From VRUE01 sp963702175 (lineage in GTDB: Bacteria; Actinomycetota; Thermoleophilia; Solirubrobacterales; 70-9): a DNA stretch of 64,000 nucleotides. Every line of letters starts with the position of its first letter. The first letter of the stretch is position 1. A model generated the notes under the pieces. That model saw only the letters and a program-made list of their open reading frames with translations. It ran no database searches and had not been told where the DNA came from. Position numbers and translations under genes: made by a program. This document shows, in pieces, positions 7,537 to 18,039 of this stretch. The stretch covers positions 2,356,001-2,420,000 of the forward strand of contig OY969721.1 of assembly GCA_963702175.1 (NCBI GenBank), in the 5' to 3' direction.

Positions 7537-9874
7537 CCGACCTTATGGCGTGGGCGGCGACGGCGCGCCGCAACTCGCGCTTGCGCATCCACTCGGCGGC
7601 AAAGTAGCTGCCGATCACGAAGCAGAAGGCGAGCAGCTGCGCGACCAGGGTCTCGACCGTGGGGTAGACGCCGAGCCAGGTGCCCATCCAGAGCGGGAGG
7701 TCGACGTCGATCGGGTGAATCGAGAGCCAGCCGACTCCCTGCATCGTCCGGGCTGTGTTGCCGACGAGGACGACGAGGACGAGGGCGATCAGCATCCCCG
7801 TCACCACCAACATCTTCTTGTAGGGGAGGCGGCGCTCGAGGCTGAAGGTGAGGGCGCCGACGACCGCGGTGATTGCCAGTCCGAGCGAGACGCCGGCGAG
7901 GACGACGCCGGTGCCGGAGCTGAGTTGCAGCGCCTGCAGGAAGAGGACGGTCTCGAAGCCCTCCCTGAAGACGCTGGTGAAGCCGAGCGTGTAGAGGCCG
8001 GCCACCGTCGCCGCGCCAGCGCCACCGACCAGCGCCGCTCCGGTCAGCGCTTTGCCGCGCTCGCGGTGGCCCTTGATCCACTCGGTCCAGTAGACGCGGT
8101 GGAAAAACCAGTTCATGACCAGTAGCAGCACTCCGATCGCGAGCACGCCAACCGCCGCCTCGAGCTTCTCCCCGTACTGCGAGAGCGAGTCGAGCAGCAA
8201 GAGCGCGAGGAGGAACATGACGATGCTGGCCGGCAGGGCGAGCAGGGCGCCGCGGTAGACCGGCCGGCGCAGGGGCGCACGCGGGCCGATCATGCTGGCG
8301 GTGATCGCGGCGAGGATCAGGATCGCCTCGAGGCCCTCGCGGAAGACGATCAGCGCTGAGTTGGTGATCGTCGTCATCGCGCTGGCGCCGTCACCGGTCA
8401 GGGCCCTGGCGGTCTCGAGCTTTTCGTCGAGGATGAGGCGTGTGTCGCGGATCTCGGACACCGGGGAGCTGTCGGCGACGAGGCTGGCAAGCCCTGACTC
8501 GCCGTTGGCGCCGTACCAGATCAGCCCCTCGATCTCGAGCGCCAGCTGCGGGTCGAAGGCGCGCAGCTTCAGCTCCGGCCCGAACTCGAAGAAGCCGTAG
8601 GCGGCGAGCCGCGCCTGCTCAGCCTGCTGGTACTGCCCCGCTCCCGCCGCAGCTTCGAGCTGGTCGAGGGAGATGTCGACGAGTTCGTAGTCGGCTTCGT
8701 CGCTGGGTTCCGTCCACTCCTCCGGTGCGATTCGTTCGAAGGTATCGGCGGCGCGATCGCGTGCCCCGTCGAGCTCCTCCTGTGGAGCGACGGAGACGCT
8801 TTGCTGGGCGTTGTCGACGTCCTCGCGCAGCTCCGCGTAGGCGGCTTCAATCGTCTCGACCGCAGCTGGGTCGCGCTCGAGCAGGACCGGCTCGAGGTCG
8901 GCGAAGGCGGTTTCGACGCCGTCCATGAATGCGACCGCCTCCTGGATCTCGAAGGGGATCGTCACGTGACCATCGGCAGTGCCCTTGTCGTACTCCTTCG
9001 GCACCAGGTCGAGGAAGCGGGTCAACTGGCTGGCCCGGTTGACCTGCTCGTCAGGGGTCAGGGGCGCCGCCGTGAAGCCCTCGAAGTCGGCTTCGACAAC
9101 ACGCCGTGCCCGTTCGACGCCGGCCCGGTCAGATGCGGCGGCAGCCGCTGCGAGCAGATCGAAGTCGCGCCCGGTGATGCGCCGCTCCGCGTCGCCGCGC
9201 TGCGCTTCGAACTCCGGCGCGATCGCCAGCCAGTAGCCGCGGGCGATCGCCGCCGTCTCGGCGAAGCGGCCATCGAAGCCGCGCTCGGCTGCTTGTGAAG
9301 CTTCGTCGAGGTTGGAGGCGAGCCGCGCCTGGAATGCGTCGAGCAGGTCCTTTTCGATCTGAATCACGGCCTCGTGCGGGCCGATCTCGCCGCTGCTGAG
9401 CCGATCCACGGCTTCGGTGGCGTCGACGCCGGGACGGGTGAAGCGGGTGGTCTGGCGGAAGTCGCGGATCTGCAGCCAGCTGCGGGCCCGCGCCGCTTCG
9501 CCGCGACCAGCTGCGGCGATCGCAACCGCAAAGGCGCCGCGGCGGAGGGCCGAGAGGATTCGTCCCCGCGCCGCTGCCAGCCCCACTTCGTCGAGCTCCG
9601 CCAGGGCTTGCTCGGCCGCTCTCAGCGAAGCTTCGATCTCCCGCAGCGTGGTCGGCGCCTCGGCGGCGAGTCCGCGGCGCAGGGGTCCCCGCAGCCGCTC
9701 CTCGGCGGCTGCGACCGAGCCCCCGCCGCTTTCGCCGAAGAGCAGCTGAGTCTGCGCCTCGAAGAGGTCGGCCCGGATCGAGTCTGCCGCTTGCCAGGCC
9801 GGCTTGGCCGCGGCGGGCGACGCTGCACAGAGCAGCGTCGCCATCACCGCGAGGATCGAGCCGACGCGCCGCAC
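7370..9874 (-). CDS. FTR1-family iron permease with large extracytoplasmic N-terminal region
   Basis: 834 residues from a GTG start with a good AGGAAGG site. A signal peptide (residues 1-23, ending SPAAAKPAW) is followed by ~480 helical, acidic residues. The membrane part begins near residue 500 and carries both REXXE iron-binding motifs of FTR1/EfeU proteins, FREGLEAILIL and FREGFETVLFL, over about seven helices. It should move ferric or oxidised ferrous iron across the membrane, with the lipoprotein encoded immediately upstream as partner. The last ~55 residues are low-complexity, rich in Arg, Pro and Gly, and run into the following phosphorylase gene, so the true C-terminus deserves care. 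Confidence 0.87.
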   Translation of the reverse strand: MRRVGSILAVMATLLCAASPAAAKPAWQAADSIRADLFEAQTQLLFGESGGGSVAAAEERLRGPLRRGLAAEAPTTLREIEASLRAAEQALAELDEVGLAAARGRILSALRRGAFAVAIAAAGRGEAARARSWLQIRDFRQTTRFTRPGVDATEAVDRLSSGEIGPHEAVIQIEKDLLDAFQARLASNLDEASQAAERGFDGRFAETAAIARGYWLAIAPEFEAQRGDAERRITGRDFDLLAAAAAASDRAGVERARRVVEADFEGFTAAPLTPDEQVNRASQLTRFLDLVPKEYDKGTADGHVTIPFEIQEAVAFMDGVETAFADLEPVLLERDPAAVETIEAAYAELREDVDNAQQSVSVAPQEELDGARDRAADTFERIAPEEWTEPSDEADYELVDISLDQLEAAAGAGQYQQAEQARLAAYGFFEFGPELKLRAFDPQLALEIEGLIWYGANGESGLASLVADSSPVSEIRDTRLILDEKLETARALTGDGASAMTTITNSALIVFREGLEAILILAAITASMIGPRAPLRRPVYRGALLALPASIVMFLLALLLLDSLSQYGEKLEAAVGVLAIGVLLLVMNWFFHRVYWTEWIKGHRERGKALTGAALVGGAGAATVAGLYTLGFTSVFREGFETVLFLQALQLSSGTGVVLAGVSLGLAITAVVGALTFSLERRLPYKKMLVVTGMLIALVLVVLVGNTARTMQGVGWLSIHPIDVDLPLWMGTWLGVYPTVETLVAQLLAFCFVIGSYFAAEWMRKRELRRAVAAHAIRSDDAVATSTNGANRPRRDPGRRPRPSLDAGAETAGATEDEQPRARPVGVHGGSERP

Positions 9875-10963
9875 CTAGCCTTCCTGTAGCTCCACTTCGA
9901 GCTGCTTCGCAGCCTGCGTCACCTGGCCGGCGATCGCCTCCGCCTGAGCCTGGGCCTGGGCGCCGAGCGCGTCTGCCTGCTTGGCGGTGAACTGCTCACC
10001 GCCGGCCTCGCGGTCGCGCAGGTCGCCGGCGAACTCGACTAGTTCCTTCAGTTCCTTGCGGGTCTGCTTCGCCTGCTGGGGGTTCTCCGCCGCGATCGCC
10101 GCTTCCATCCCGTCGTAGGTGACGAGGATGCCGCCGAGGATGTCGGCGATGTCGGAGAGGCGCGAGGTAGCTACGAAGCCGAGTTCCTCGGCGTCCTCGC
10201 CGGCGATGAAGCGGGAGTTCTTCCAAGCCTCGAAGTACTCGCTCATGGTCGGGGTCATGATCACGATCGAGGTCAGCGCATCGGACGGGGTCGGTTCGAA
10301 CTCCTGCGCGTCCTGGTCAAGGCTCTTCGCCTGCTGCTCGAATTCGTCGAGCGTCGCCTTGTAGACATCGGCATCCGGCAGGCCCTCGCCGAACTCGACC
10401 TTGCCGTCGCCATCAACGTCGGGCTGGGCACCCTTCGCCTGCAGCTCCGGGTTGGTCCCGTAGAGCGCCGTCTCGGTGAGGAAGAAGAGATTGCCGGGCT
10501 GCTTCAGCTGCTTGCCGGCAGGGGTGGTGAGGCTGAACGAGACCGCGTCTTCGGGGGTCGAGGCGTCCGAGCCGGCGTCGATGTCGACGTCGTACTGGGC
10601 TAGTCGCGGGACGCCGGCGACGATTCCCTCCATCTCCTCGTAAGCGGGGTTGGCAGTGACGAAGGCGTCCTTCGAGTCGGCGAGGATTTCGGCAACTTCG
10701 TCGCCGTGCTCGTCGAGCAGGCGCTGGTAGTCGAAGTCGACCGACTCGGCCAAGGCGTAGTACTCGTCAGCGTTTTCCCCCAGGACTTCGACCTGCTCGA
10801 CCAGCTCGGCCGAGTGGTCCGTGAGGTATTGCTTGACCGGCTCCAGTTGCGCCGCGCTCGCCTCCGCGCTCGTCTCGTCGCTGCCGTCGTCTCCGCATCC
10901 TGCCGCAAACGCTGCGAGCGCAAGCGCCGCCAGCGTTAGCCCCAGCTTTGCCCTGGCCTTCAT
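9875..10963 (-). CDS. EfeO/EfeM-like (imelysin-type) iron-uptake lipoprotein
   Basis: 362 residues. The N-terminus is a lipoprotein signal with lipobox LAAFAAGC, so it should be anchored outside the membrane. The mature part is helical and acidic, with a calcium-binding-like loop DVDGDGKVEFGEGL. Similarity to M75/EfeO proteins is judged from overall pattern and from the adjacent FTR1 permease: its stop codon is immediately followed by the permease start, so the pair is one operon. The likely job is to bind and deliver iron to the permease. An iron-responsive site may lie in front of it (10996-11009). Confidence 0.72.
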   Translation of the reverse strand: MKARAKLGLTLAALALAAFAAGCGDDGSDETSAEASAAQLEPVKQYLTDHSAELVEQVEVLGENADEYYALAESVDFDYQRLLDEHGDEVAEILADSKDAFVTANPAYEEMEGIVAGVPRLAQYDVDIDAGSDASTPEDAVSFSLTTPAGKQLKQPGNLFFLTETALYGTNPELQAKGAQPDVDGDGKVEFGEGLPDADVYKATLDEFEQQAKSLDQDAQEFEPTPSDALTSIVIMTPTMSEYFEAWKNSRFIAGEDAEELGFVATSRLSDIADILGGILVTYDGMEAAIAAENPQQAKQTRKELKELVEFAGDLRDREAGGEQFTAKQADALGAQAQAQAEAIAGQVTQAAKQLEVELQEG

Positions 10964-10995
10964 CGAGTCGGTGCCTCCTTGATCGGGTGAGTGTA

Positions 10996-11009
10996 TTAGG
11001 CCTCCCTAA
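10996..11009. promoter_or_regulatory. Possible DtxR/IdeR-like operator upstream of the iron operon
   Basis: TTAGG-CCTC-CCTAA is an inverted repeat 33 nt upstream of the lipoprotein start. It keeps the outer TTAGG/CCTAA of the iron-dependent repressor box but has a four-base centre, shorter than the usual 19-bp operator. The position in front of an iron-uptake operon makes the reading reasonable, not certain. Confidence 0.35.
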
Positions 11010-11188
11010 GCGGTTCGGCAACCCTAACGGAATCCGAGCGATGGAGTCGGGATTGACACTGGTGAGAAACCCGGCGCCGGGATTTCCTCCAACCGTCTAA
11101 ACACAGCGATTTCGCCTGTTCATACCTTGGCTGCGATCGCAAACCGCGACCGCCGGGCCATGGCCGCGGCGGGCTAGGAGGTAACGGA

Positions 11189-12673
11189 ATGAAAAGGAGG
11201 CTCTTGATCGCAGGCCCGCTGGCCGCGGTTGCCTCGCTCGTCCTGCCGGGCGCCGCTTTCGCGGCGCAAACCCCGATCCTGGAAACGCCCGAGGCGAGCA
11301 TCAACGCGATGTGGGTGATCGTCGCCGCCGTCCTGGTGATGTTCATGCAGGCGGGATTCCTGTTGCTGGAGATCGGCTTCTCCAGGGCGAAGAACGTCGG
11401 CGCCGGCGTCGCCAAGGTCCTCGTCAACTTCTCGATCGCATCGCTGTGCTACTGGGCGGTGGGCTTCGCGCTTGCCTTCGGCGGGCTCGGGGAGATTGCC
11501 GGTACGCACGGCTTCTTTCTCGATGTCGGCTCTTCGATCGAAGAGGCGGGCAAAAGCATCCCGTTCGTCGAAACTTATTCGATCAGCCCGGCCGCGTTCA
11601 TGTTCTTCCAGTTCGTGTTCTGCGCGGTATCGCTGGCGATCGTCTGGGGTGCAACCCTGGAGCGGATCAAGTTCGGCGCCTACGTCATCTACGCGATCAT
11701 CTTCAGCTCTGTCCTCTACCCGGTGCTCAGTCACTGGATCTTCGGCGGTGGCTGGCTCCAGGTCAACGTCGGCATGCAGGATTTCGCCGGCTCGACTGTG
11801 GTCCACTTGATCGGCGCGACCGGGGCGCTGGCGGCACTGCTGCTGCTCGGCCCGCGGATCGGAAAGTACACCCGCGACGGGAAACCGCGAGCGATTCCAG
11901 GCCACTCGATGCCCCTCGTCGGCCTCGGCGTGCTGATCCTCTGGCTCGGCTGGTTCGGGTTCAACCCCGGCTCGACCCTTGGGGCGATCGGCGGTCGCTT
12001 CGCGGAAGTGGTGGTGGTCACCAACCTGGCCGCTGCGGCTGGCGTCGTTGCGGCCGTGTCGGTCATGTATCTGAAGACGAGAACGATCGACATCGGCATG
12101 GCCGGCAACGGCGCAATAGCCGGTCTGGTTGGGATCACCGCCCCGTCAGGCTACGTCGAGTTCTGGGCGGCGCCTATCATCGGCGCTATCGCCGGAGTGA
12201 TCGTCGTACTCGGTGTGCTGGCGATCGAGAAGCTGATCGACGACCCAGTAGGCGCCCTTTCCGCGCACGGCTTGGCCGGGATCTGGGGAACCCTATCGTG
12301 CGGGATCTTCACCTCACCGCGCCTCGCCGAACTCAACGAAGTCGGCGATCCAGGCCTCTGGTACAGCGGCTCGCTCGACCAGCTCGGGGCTCAGGCGCTC
12401 GGCGTCGCGGTCGCCTTCGCCTGCGTGTTCGTCGTCTCCTACGCGGTGTTCTTCCTGATAAAGCAGACGATCGGCTTGCGGGTCAGTCCGGAGGAAGAGG
12501 ATGCCGGTCTCGACATATCCGAGCACGGCATGTACGGGTATCCGGAGCAGTTCATACCGCAGCCGGAGTACTCGACTGGCCTGCAACTGGGCGGCACGCC
12601 ACCCCCATCAGGAACGCCTGCAACGGCGGCGGTTAGTCAGATGACAGCTACCGATTCACATCAGGAGGCCTGA
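11189..12673 (+). CDS. amt: Ammonium transporter (Amt/MEP/Rh family)
   Basis: 494 residues with an N-terminal signal-like segment (PLAAVASLVLPGAAFA) and then about eleven membrane helices. Conserved features include the AMWVIVAAVLVMFMQAGFLLLEIGFSRAKN start, the D-F-AGSTVVHLIGA segment with the first pore histidine, and LSAHGLAGIWGTLSCGIF with the second. The cytoplasmic tail of ~70 residues ends in a Pro/Gln/Thr-rich stretch. A strong AGGAGG site precedes the ATG. It conducts ammonium into the cell for assimilation by glutamine synthetase; the PII gene follows after four bases, the standard amt-glnK pairing. A TTGACA hexamer lies upstream at 11053-11058 but I see no clear -10 partner. Confidence 0.94.
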   Translation: MKRRLLIAGPLAAVASLVLPGAAFAAQTPILETPEASINAMWVIVAAVLVMFMQAGFLLLEIGFSRAKNVGAGVAKVLVNFSIASLCYWAVGFALAFGGLGEIAGTHGFFLDVGSSIEEAGKSIPFVETYSISPAAFMFFQFVFCAVSLAIVWGATLERIKFGAYVIYAIIFSSVLYPVLSHWIFGGGWLQVNVGMQDFAGSTVVHLIGATGALAALLLLGPRIGKYTRDGKPRAIPGHSMPLVGLGVLILWLGWFGFNPGSTLGAIGGRFAEVVVVTNLAAAAGVVAAVSVMYLKTRTIDIGMAGNGAIAGLVGITAPSGYVEFWAAPIIGAIAGVIVVLGVLAIEKLIDDPVGALSAHGLAGIWGTLSCGIFTSPRLAELNEVGDPGLWYSGSLDQLGAQALGVAVAFACVFVVSYAVFFLIKQTIGLRVSPEEEDAGLDISEHGMYGYPEQFIPQPEYSTGLQLGGTPPPSGTPATAAVSQMTATDSHQEA

Positions 12674-12677
12674 GCGC

Positions 12678-13046
12678 ATGAAGAAGATAGAGGCATTCAT
12701 TCGCCACGAGGCGTTCGAGCCGATCAGAGCCGAGCTGCTCGACAAGGGGTTCCCCTCCCTGTCGATCGTCGAGGCCAAGGGCTCGGGTCGTCAGAAGGGG
12801 ATAGTCGAGAAATACCGCGGCTCCACCCTGACCGTCAACGTCCGGCCGAAGCTGAAGCTGGAGGTCGTGGTCGAGGACAAGGACAAGCCGCTGGTCGTCG
12901 AGACGATCCTCAAGCACGCCCGCACGGGCGAGGTCGGCGACGGCAAGATCTTTGTCCTGCCGGTCGAGGAAGCGATACGCATCCGCACCGGCGAGGGCGG
13001 CGAGCCCGTCCTCCAGGCGCACGAGGACGCGGAGATCCCCACGTGA
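12678..13046 (+). CDS. glnK: PII-type nitrogen regulatory protein without the canonical T-loop tyrosine
   Basis: 122 residues. Typical PII features: start MKKIEAFIRHEAFEPIRAEL, the C-terminal TGEVGDGKIFVLPVEEAIRIRTGE, which is the B/C-loop region that binds ATP/ADP. The T-loop reads EKYRGSTLTVNVRPKLKLE; the usual form is YRGAEYxVDFLPKxK, so Tyr51, the site of uridylylation or adenylylation, is absent. It should still be able to bind nucleotides and 2-oxoglutarate and to block Amt. The AGGAGG site overlaps the end of amt, so translation is coupled. The palindromic element 13050-13167 begins four bases after the stop. Confidence 0.9.
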   Translation: MKKIEAFIRHEAFEPIRAELLDKGFPSLSIVEAKGSGRQKGIVEKYRGSTLTVNVRPKLKLEVVVEDKDKPLVVETILKHARTGEVGDGKIFVLPVEEAIRIRTGEGGEPVLQAHEDAEIPT

Positions 13047-13049
13047 TCC

Positions 13050-13167
13050 GAGGGGCCTATCCCGACAGGGGTTTCACTTAACTTTTTCGGAGAGCGACTG
13101 TTGCCGTCCGAGGTTGGATCGGCCGAAAAAGTACAAGACGTTTCACCCCTGTCGGGATAGGCCCCTC
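13050..13167. repeat. Family 2 palindromic element, copy A
   Basis: Outer arms of 22 bp (13050-13071 and 13146-13167; GGGGCCTATCCCGACAGGGG within) are perfect inverted repeats. An inner pair ACTTTTTCGG (13081-13090) and CCGAAAAAGT (13123-13132) encloses a 32-nt middle. The inner sequences continue asymmetrically (CTTA before, ACAAG after), which gives the element an orientation. Copies B (38633-38745) and C (60042-60144) share this core. It lies between the glnK stop and the next gene on the same strand and probably folds into a long hairpin. Confidence 0.85.
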
Positions 13168-13215
13168 ACGTATCGTCCCAGCTCGTCGGGCTGGATGACT
13201 AGCCTCGGCTGCTCG

Positions 13216-14403
13216 ATGGCTGACGAGCGGATTTCACTCAGTGAGGCGTCGCGCCGGGCGGGCGTCTCGACTGGCACGCTGAAGCGGTGGGCGGCGGAGA
13301 AAGTCGTGCCGGTGCGGCGGGGGCGCTGGACGGCGGCGGCGGCGGCACAGGCTCGTGTCGTGGCGCGGATGCGCGAGCGAGGTCACTCGCTCGACGACCT
13401 GAAGAAGGCGGGCCGGGAGGGAAGGCTCGCCTTCGGCCTCGCCGAGGACCTACTGCCCGAGCAGGAGGCGCAGGCGACGGTGGAGGAGGTAGCGCGCGAG
13501 ACCGGCCTGGAGCCGGAGCTGATCGAGCGTATCCTGGTCATCCTCGGCACCCCCTTCGGCCGTGAGCGGATGCTGGGCCCGGCCGACGTCGCCGCCCTGC
13601 GCCACTGCGCCCGGGTTCTCGCCGCAGGCTTCCCTTTGGTCGCCTTCCTCCAGCTGGTGCGCGTCTACGTGCAGTCGCTGCGACGGATCGCCGACGCCGA
13701 GGTGCGGCTCTTCCACCTCTACGTGCACGAACCGATGATTCTCGACGGCGTGCCGGAGCTGGAGATGGCAGAGGAGATGGGTGGGCTTGCTGCCGACATC
13801 CTCCCCCTGGCCGCGCCGCTGACCGAGTACCTGCACACTCGCTACCTGCGCTTCTTCCTCGAGCAGGACGTGGTCGGACACATGGAGAGCGAGCTCGGCG
13901 CCGCCGTTCCCCACCTGGGCCAAGTCCCGGTCACCCTCTGCTTCATCGACCTCACCGGATTCACCCAGTACACAGAGGAGGAGGGCGACCTGGAGGCCCT
14001 CGACGTGGTCGAGAACTTCGTCGAAACGGTGGAAGCAACGCTGCCGTCTGACGCGACGATCGTGAAGACGATCGGCGACGAGGTGATGCTCGTCTCGCCC
14101 GACCCCGCGTCGCTCAGCGAGTGGGCGGTCCGGTTGTTGGAGCGCCTGCCGGAGCGACCGCGACCCCGGGTCGCGATTCACTACGCCGAGGCCGTCTACC
14201 GTGACGGCGATTACTTCGGCACCCACGTCAACCTGGCCCACCGCGTCGTCGGCCGCGCCCATGCGGGCGAGGTCCTGGTCACCGACCGCGTCGCCGAGAT
14301 GCTTGGAGGGCGCGAGCTGACCTGCGAGCCGATCGGCGAGGTCAACCTGAAGGGCTTCCCCGAGCCGACCTCGCTCTTCCTGGTCAGCGCCGCCGCCGGC
14401 TGA
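13216..14403 (+). CDS. MerR-type DNA-binding domain fused to class III adenylate/guanylate cyclase
   Basis: 395 residues from ATG 13216. Residues 1-75 are a MerR-like winged helix (SLSEASRRAGVSTGTLKRWAAEKVVPVRRGRWT). Residues ~85-215 are helical and unassigned. The cyclase domain starts near residue 235 with VTLCFIDLTGFTQYTEEEGDLEAL; metal-binding Asp is in FIDLTGF and the second in KTIGDEVMLVSPD. NLAHRVVGRAHAGEVLVTD and the LKGFPEPTSLF ending are typical of the class. The protein could couple promoter binding to cyclic-nucleotide synthesis, or the cyclase domain may act as a nucleotide sensor. It starts ~50 bp after the palindromic element and reads towards tilS. Confidence 0.82.
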   Translation: MADERISLSEASRRAGVSTGTLKRWAAEKVVPVRRGRWTAAAAAQARVVARMRERGHSLDDLKKAGREGRLAFGLAEDLLPEQEAQATVEEVARETGLEPELIERILVILGTPFGRERMLGPADVAALRHCARVLAAGFPLVAFLQLVRVYVQSLRRIADAEVRLFHLYVHEPMILDGVPELEMAEEMGGLAADILPLAAPLTEYLHTRYLRFFLEQDVVGHMESELGAAVPHLGQVPVTLCFIDLTGFTQYTEEEGDLEALDVVENFVETVEATLPSDATIVKTIGDEVMLVSPDPASLSEWAVRLLERLPERPRPRVAIHYAEAVYRDGDYFGTHVNLAHRVVGRAHAGEVLVTDRVAEMLGGRELTCEPIGEVNLKGFPEPTSLFLVSAAAG

Positions 14404-14450
14404 GCCGGCCTGCACTCGTTTTAGTGCGGAGCCAGCGAAGCGCGAAACTC

Positions 14451-15404
14451 ATGTATATGGAGCAGATGGAGAGCGAGGCGATGCTGGAGCACATTCGCGA
14501 GGGCGGGCTGCTGCCGACCGGGTCGTCGCTGGTCGCGCTGCTCTCCGGCGGACGCGACTCGGTTTGCCTGCTCGACCTCGCGGTGCGGCTGCTCGGCCCC
14601 GGCGCAGTAACTGCGCTGCACGTCAACTACGGCCTTCGTGACGACTCCGACGAGGACGAGGCGCACTGCACGGCGCTCTGCGCCGAGCTCGGAGTCGAGC
14701 TGGCGCTCGAGCGTCCGCGCCGGCCCGAGGGGCCCGGCAACCTCCAGGCCTGGGCCCGCGACACCCGCTACGCGGCGGCGGCTCGGCTGGCCCTGCCGCA
14801 CGGCTCCCTGATTGCCGCCGGCCACACCGCCGACGACCAGGTCGAGACGATCCTCTACCGGCTCGCCTCATCGCCGAGTCGCCGCGCCCTGCTTGGGATC
14901 CGCCCCCGCGACGGCAGCCTGGTCCGCCCGCTGCTCGACTTTACGCGTGAGCAGACCACGCGCTACTGCGAGGAGCGGGGGCTCGACTGGCGCGACGACC
15001 CGACCAACGCCGAGAACGGCTATGCCCGCAATCGCGTTCGCCACAGGCTGGCGCCCGCCCTAGCCGAGATCCACCCGGCGGCGGCCCGCAACGTGCTGCG
15101 CACCGCCGAGCTGCTGCGCGAGGAGGCGGAGGTCCTCGACGCCCTCGTCGCCGCCGAGATCGACGGCTCGGGCGGGACGCCCCGCAGCACGATCAGGCTC
15201 GAGCGCCTGGCTGAGCTGCCGCGGGCGCTGCGCCGTCTCGTCGTCCAGCAGCTCGCCGACCGGGCCGCCGGGCGGCCGGTTCCCGGCGCCGCCCGTCACG
15301 CCGACGAGGTCGCGGCGCTGCGCCGTACCGGCACGGCGATGCTCGACCTCGGTGGCGGCGTGCGTGCGGTCGCCGAGCGCGGGGTCCTGCACGCCGAGCG
15401 TTGA
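14451..15404 (+). CDS. tilS: tRNA(Ile)-lysidine synthase
   Basis: 317 residues from ATG 14451; starts at 14457 or 14466 are also possible. The PP-loop SGGRDSVCLLDLA sits near residue 35, followed by LHVNYGLR and the GHTADDQVETILYRL motif, and DWRDDPTNAENGYARNRVRHRLAPAL, all diagnostic of TilS. It adds lysine to C34 of tRNA-Ile(CAU) so that AUA is read correctly; it is an essential cytoplasmic enzyme. The bases just upstream (14422-14446) look like a shortened copy of the intergenic repeat found before hpt and folB. Gene order tilS-hpt-ftsH is widely conserved. Confidence 0.93.
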   Translation: MYMEQMESEAMLEHIREGGLLPTGSSLVALLSGGRDSVCLLDLAVRLLGPGAVTALHVNYGLRDDSDEDEAHCTALCAELGVELALERPRRPEGPGNLQAWARDTRYAAAARLALPHGSLIAAGHTADDQVETILYRLASSPSRRALLGIRPRDGSLVRPLLDFTREQTTRYCEERGLDWRDDPTNAENGYARNRVRHRLAPALAEIHPAAARNVLRTAELLREEAEVLDALVAAEIDGSGGTPRSTIRLERLAELPRALRRLVVQQLADRAAGRPVPGAARHADEVAALRRTGTAMLDLGGGVRAVAERGVLHAER

Positions 15405-15426
15405 TGGCTGTATCTAGACTGCGCCC

Positions 15427-15490
15427 GTGAGCGCGGAGCGAGCAAGCGTGCATGCCTGGTTCTTCGCGCCGCGAGCGAAGCGCGAGGTTT
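15427..15490 (+). repeat. Family 3 intergenic repeat before hpt
   Basis: This segment (GCGGAGCGAGCAAGCGTGCAT, ~6 variable bases, then TCTTCGCGCCGCGAGCGAAG) recurs at 22642-22700 in front of folB with only a few differences. It contains the short inverted pair TCGCGC/GCGCGA. In each case it ends within ~15 nt of a start codon, so it lies in the leader of the downstream gene. A trimmed version precedes tilS at 14422-14446. Confidence 0.75.
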
Positions 15491-15494
15491 TGTG

Positions 15495-16025
15495 GTGAGC
15501 GACCCCGGGATTGGCGAGACCCTCGTCTCGAGCGAGAACCTGCAGCGGCGCGTGGCCGAGCTCGGTGTGGAGATCAGCCGCGACTACGAGGGACGCGACC
15601 TCTTCATGGTCGGCATCCTCAAGGGTGCCGTCCTCTTCCTCGCCGACCTGATGCGGGACATTTCCGTCCCCTGCGAGATCGACTTCATGGCAGTCTCCAG
15701 CTACGGGTCGCAGACAGACTCCTCGGGCGTCGTGCGCATCCTCAAGGACCTCGACGCACCGATCGAAGACCGCCACGTGCTGATCGTCGAGGACATCATC
15801 GATTCCGGCCTCACCCTGCAGTACCTGATGCGCAACCTGAAGGCGCGAAATCCGGCCTCGCTTGAGGTCTGCGCCCTGCTGACCAAGCCGGAGCGCCTGC
15901 GGGTCGACCTCTCCCCCCGCTACGTCGGCTTCGAGATCCCCAACCGCTTCGCGATCGGCTACGGCCTCGACTACGCCCAGCGCTACCGCAACCTGGGCTA
16001 CGTGGCCGCGTTGGACGATCGGTGA
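15495..16025 (+). CDS. hpt: Hypoxanthine phosphoribosyltransferase
   Basis: 176 residues from GTG 15495 (GTG 15492 is equally possible). Motifs: VGILKGAVLFLADLMR near residue 40 and the PRPP-binding VLIVEDIIDSGLTLQYL near residue 95, followed by the hood-domain segment YVGFEIPNRFAIGYGLDY. It salvages hypoxanthine (and usually guanine) to IMP/GMP with PRPP. It sits between tilS and ftsH as in many Gram-positive genomes. Confidence 0.94.
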   Translation: MSDPGIGETLVSSENLQRRVAELGVEISRDYEGRDLFMVGILKGAVLFLADLMRDISVPCEIDFMAVSSYGSQTDSSGVVRILKDLDAPIEDRHVLIVEDIIDSGLTLQYLMRNLKARNPASLEVCALLTKPERLRVDLSPRYVGFEIPNRFAIGYGLDYAQRYRNLGYVAALDDR

Positions 16026-16081
16026 CCGCTCCGAAGTTCGGCTAGGAGGGCGAAATTGCCCTGGTACGCTGATTTTTCCCT

Positions 16082-18031
<1,950 letters not shown>

Positions 18032-18039
18032 TGGGCTGC

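Noticed and set aside
11053..11090. GlnR box upstream of amt
   Set aside because: GAAAC and a TTGACA are present, but the required spacing of alternating half sites is not met.
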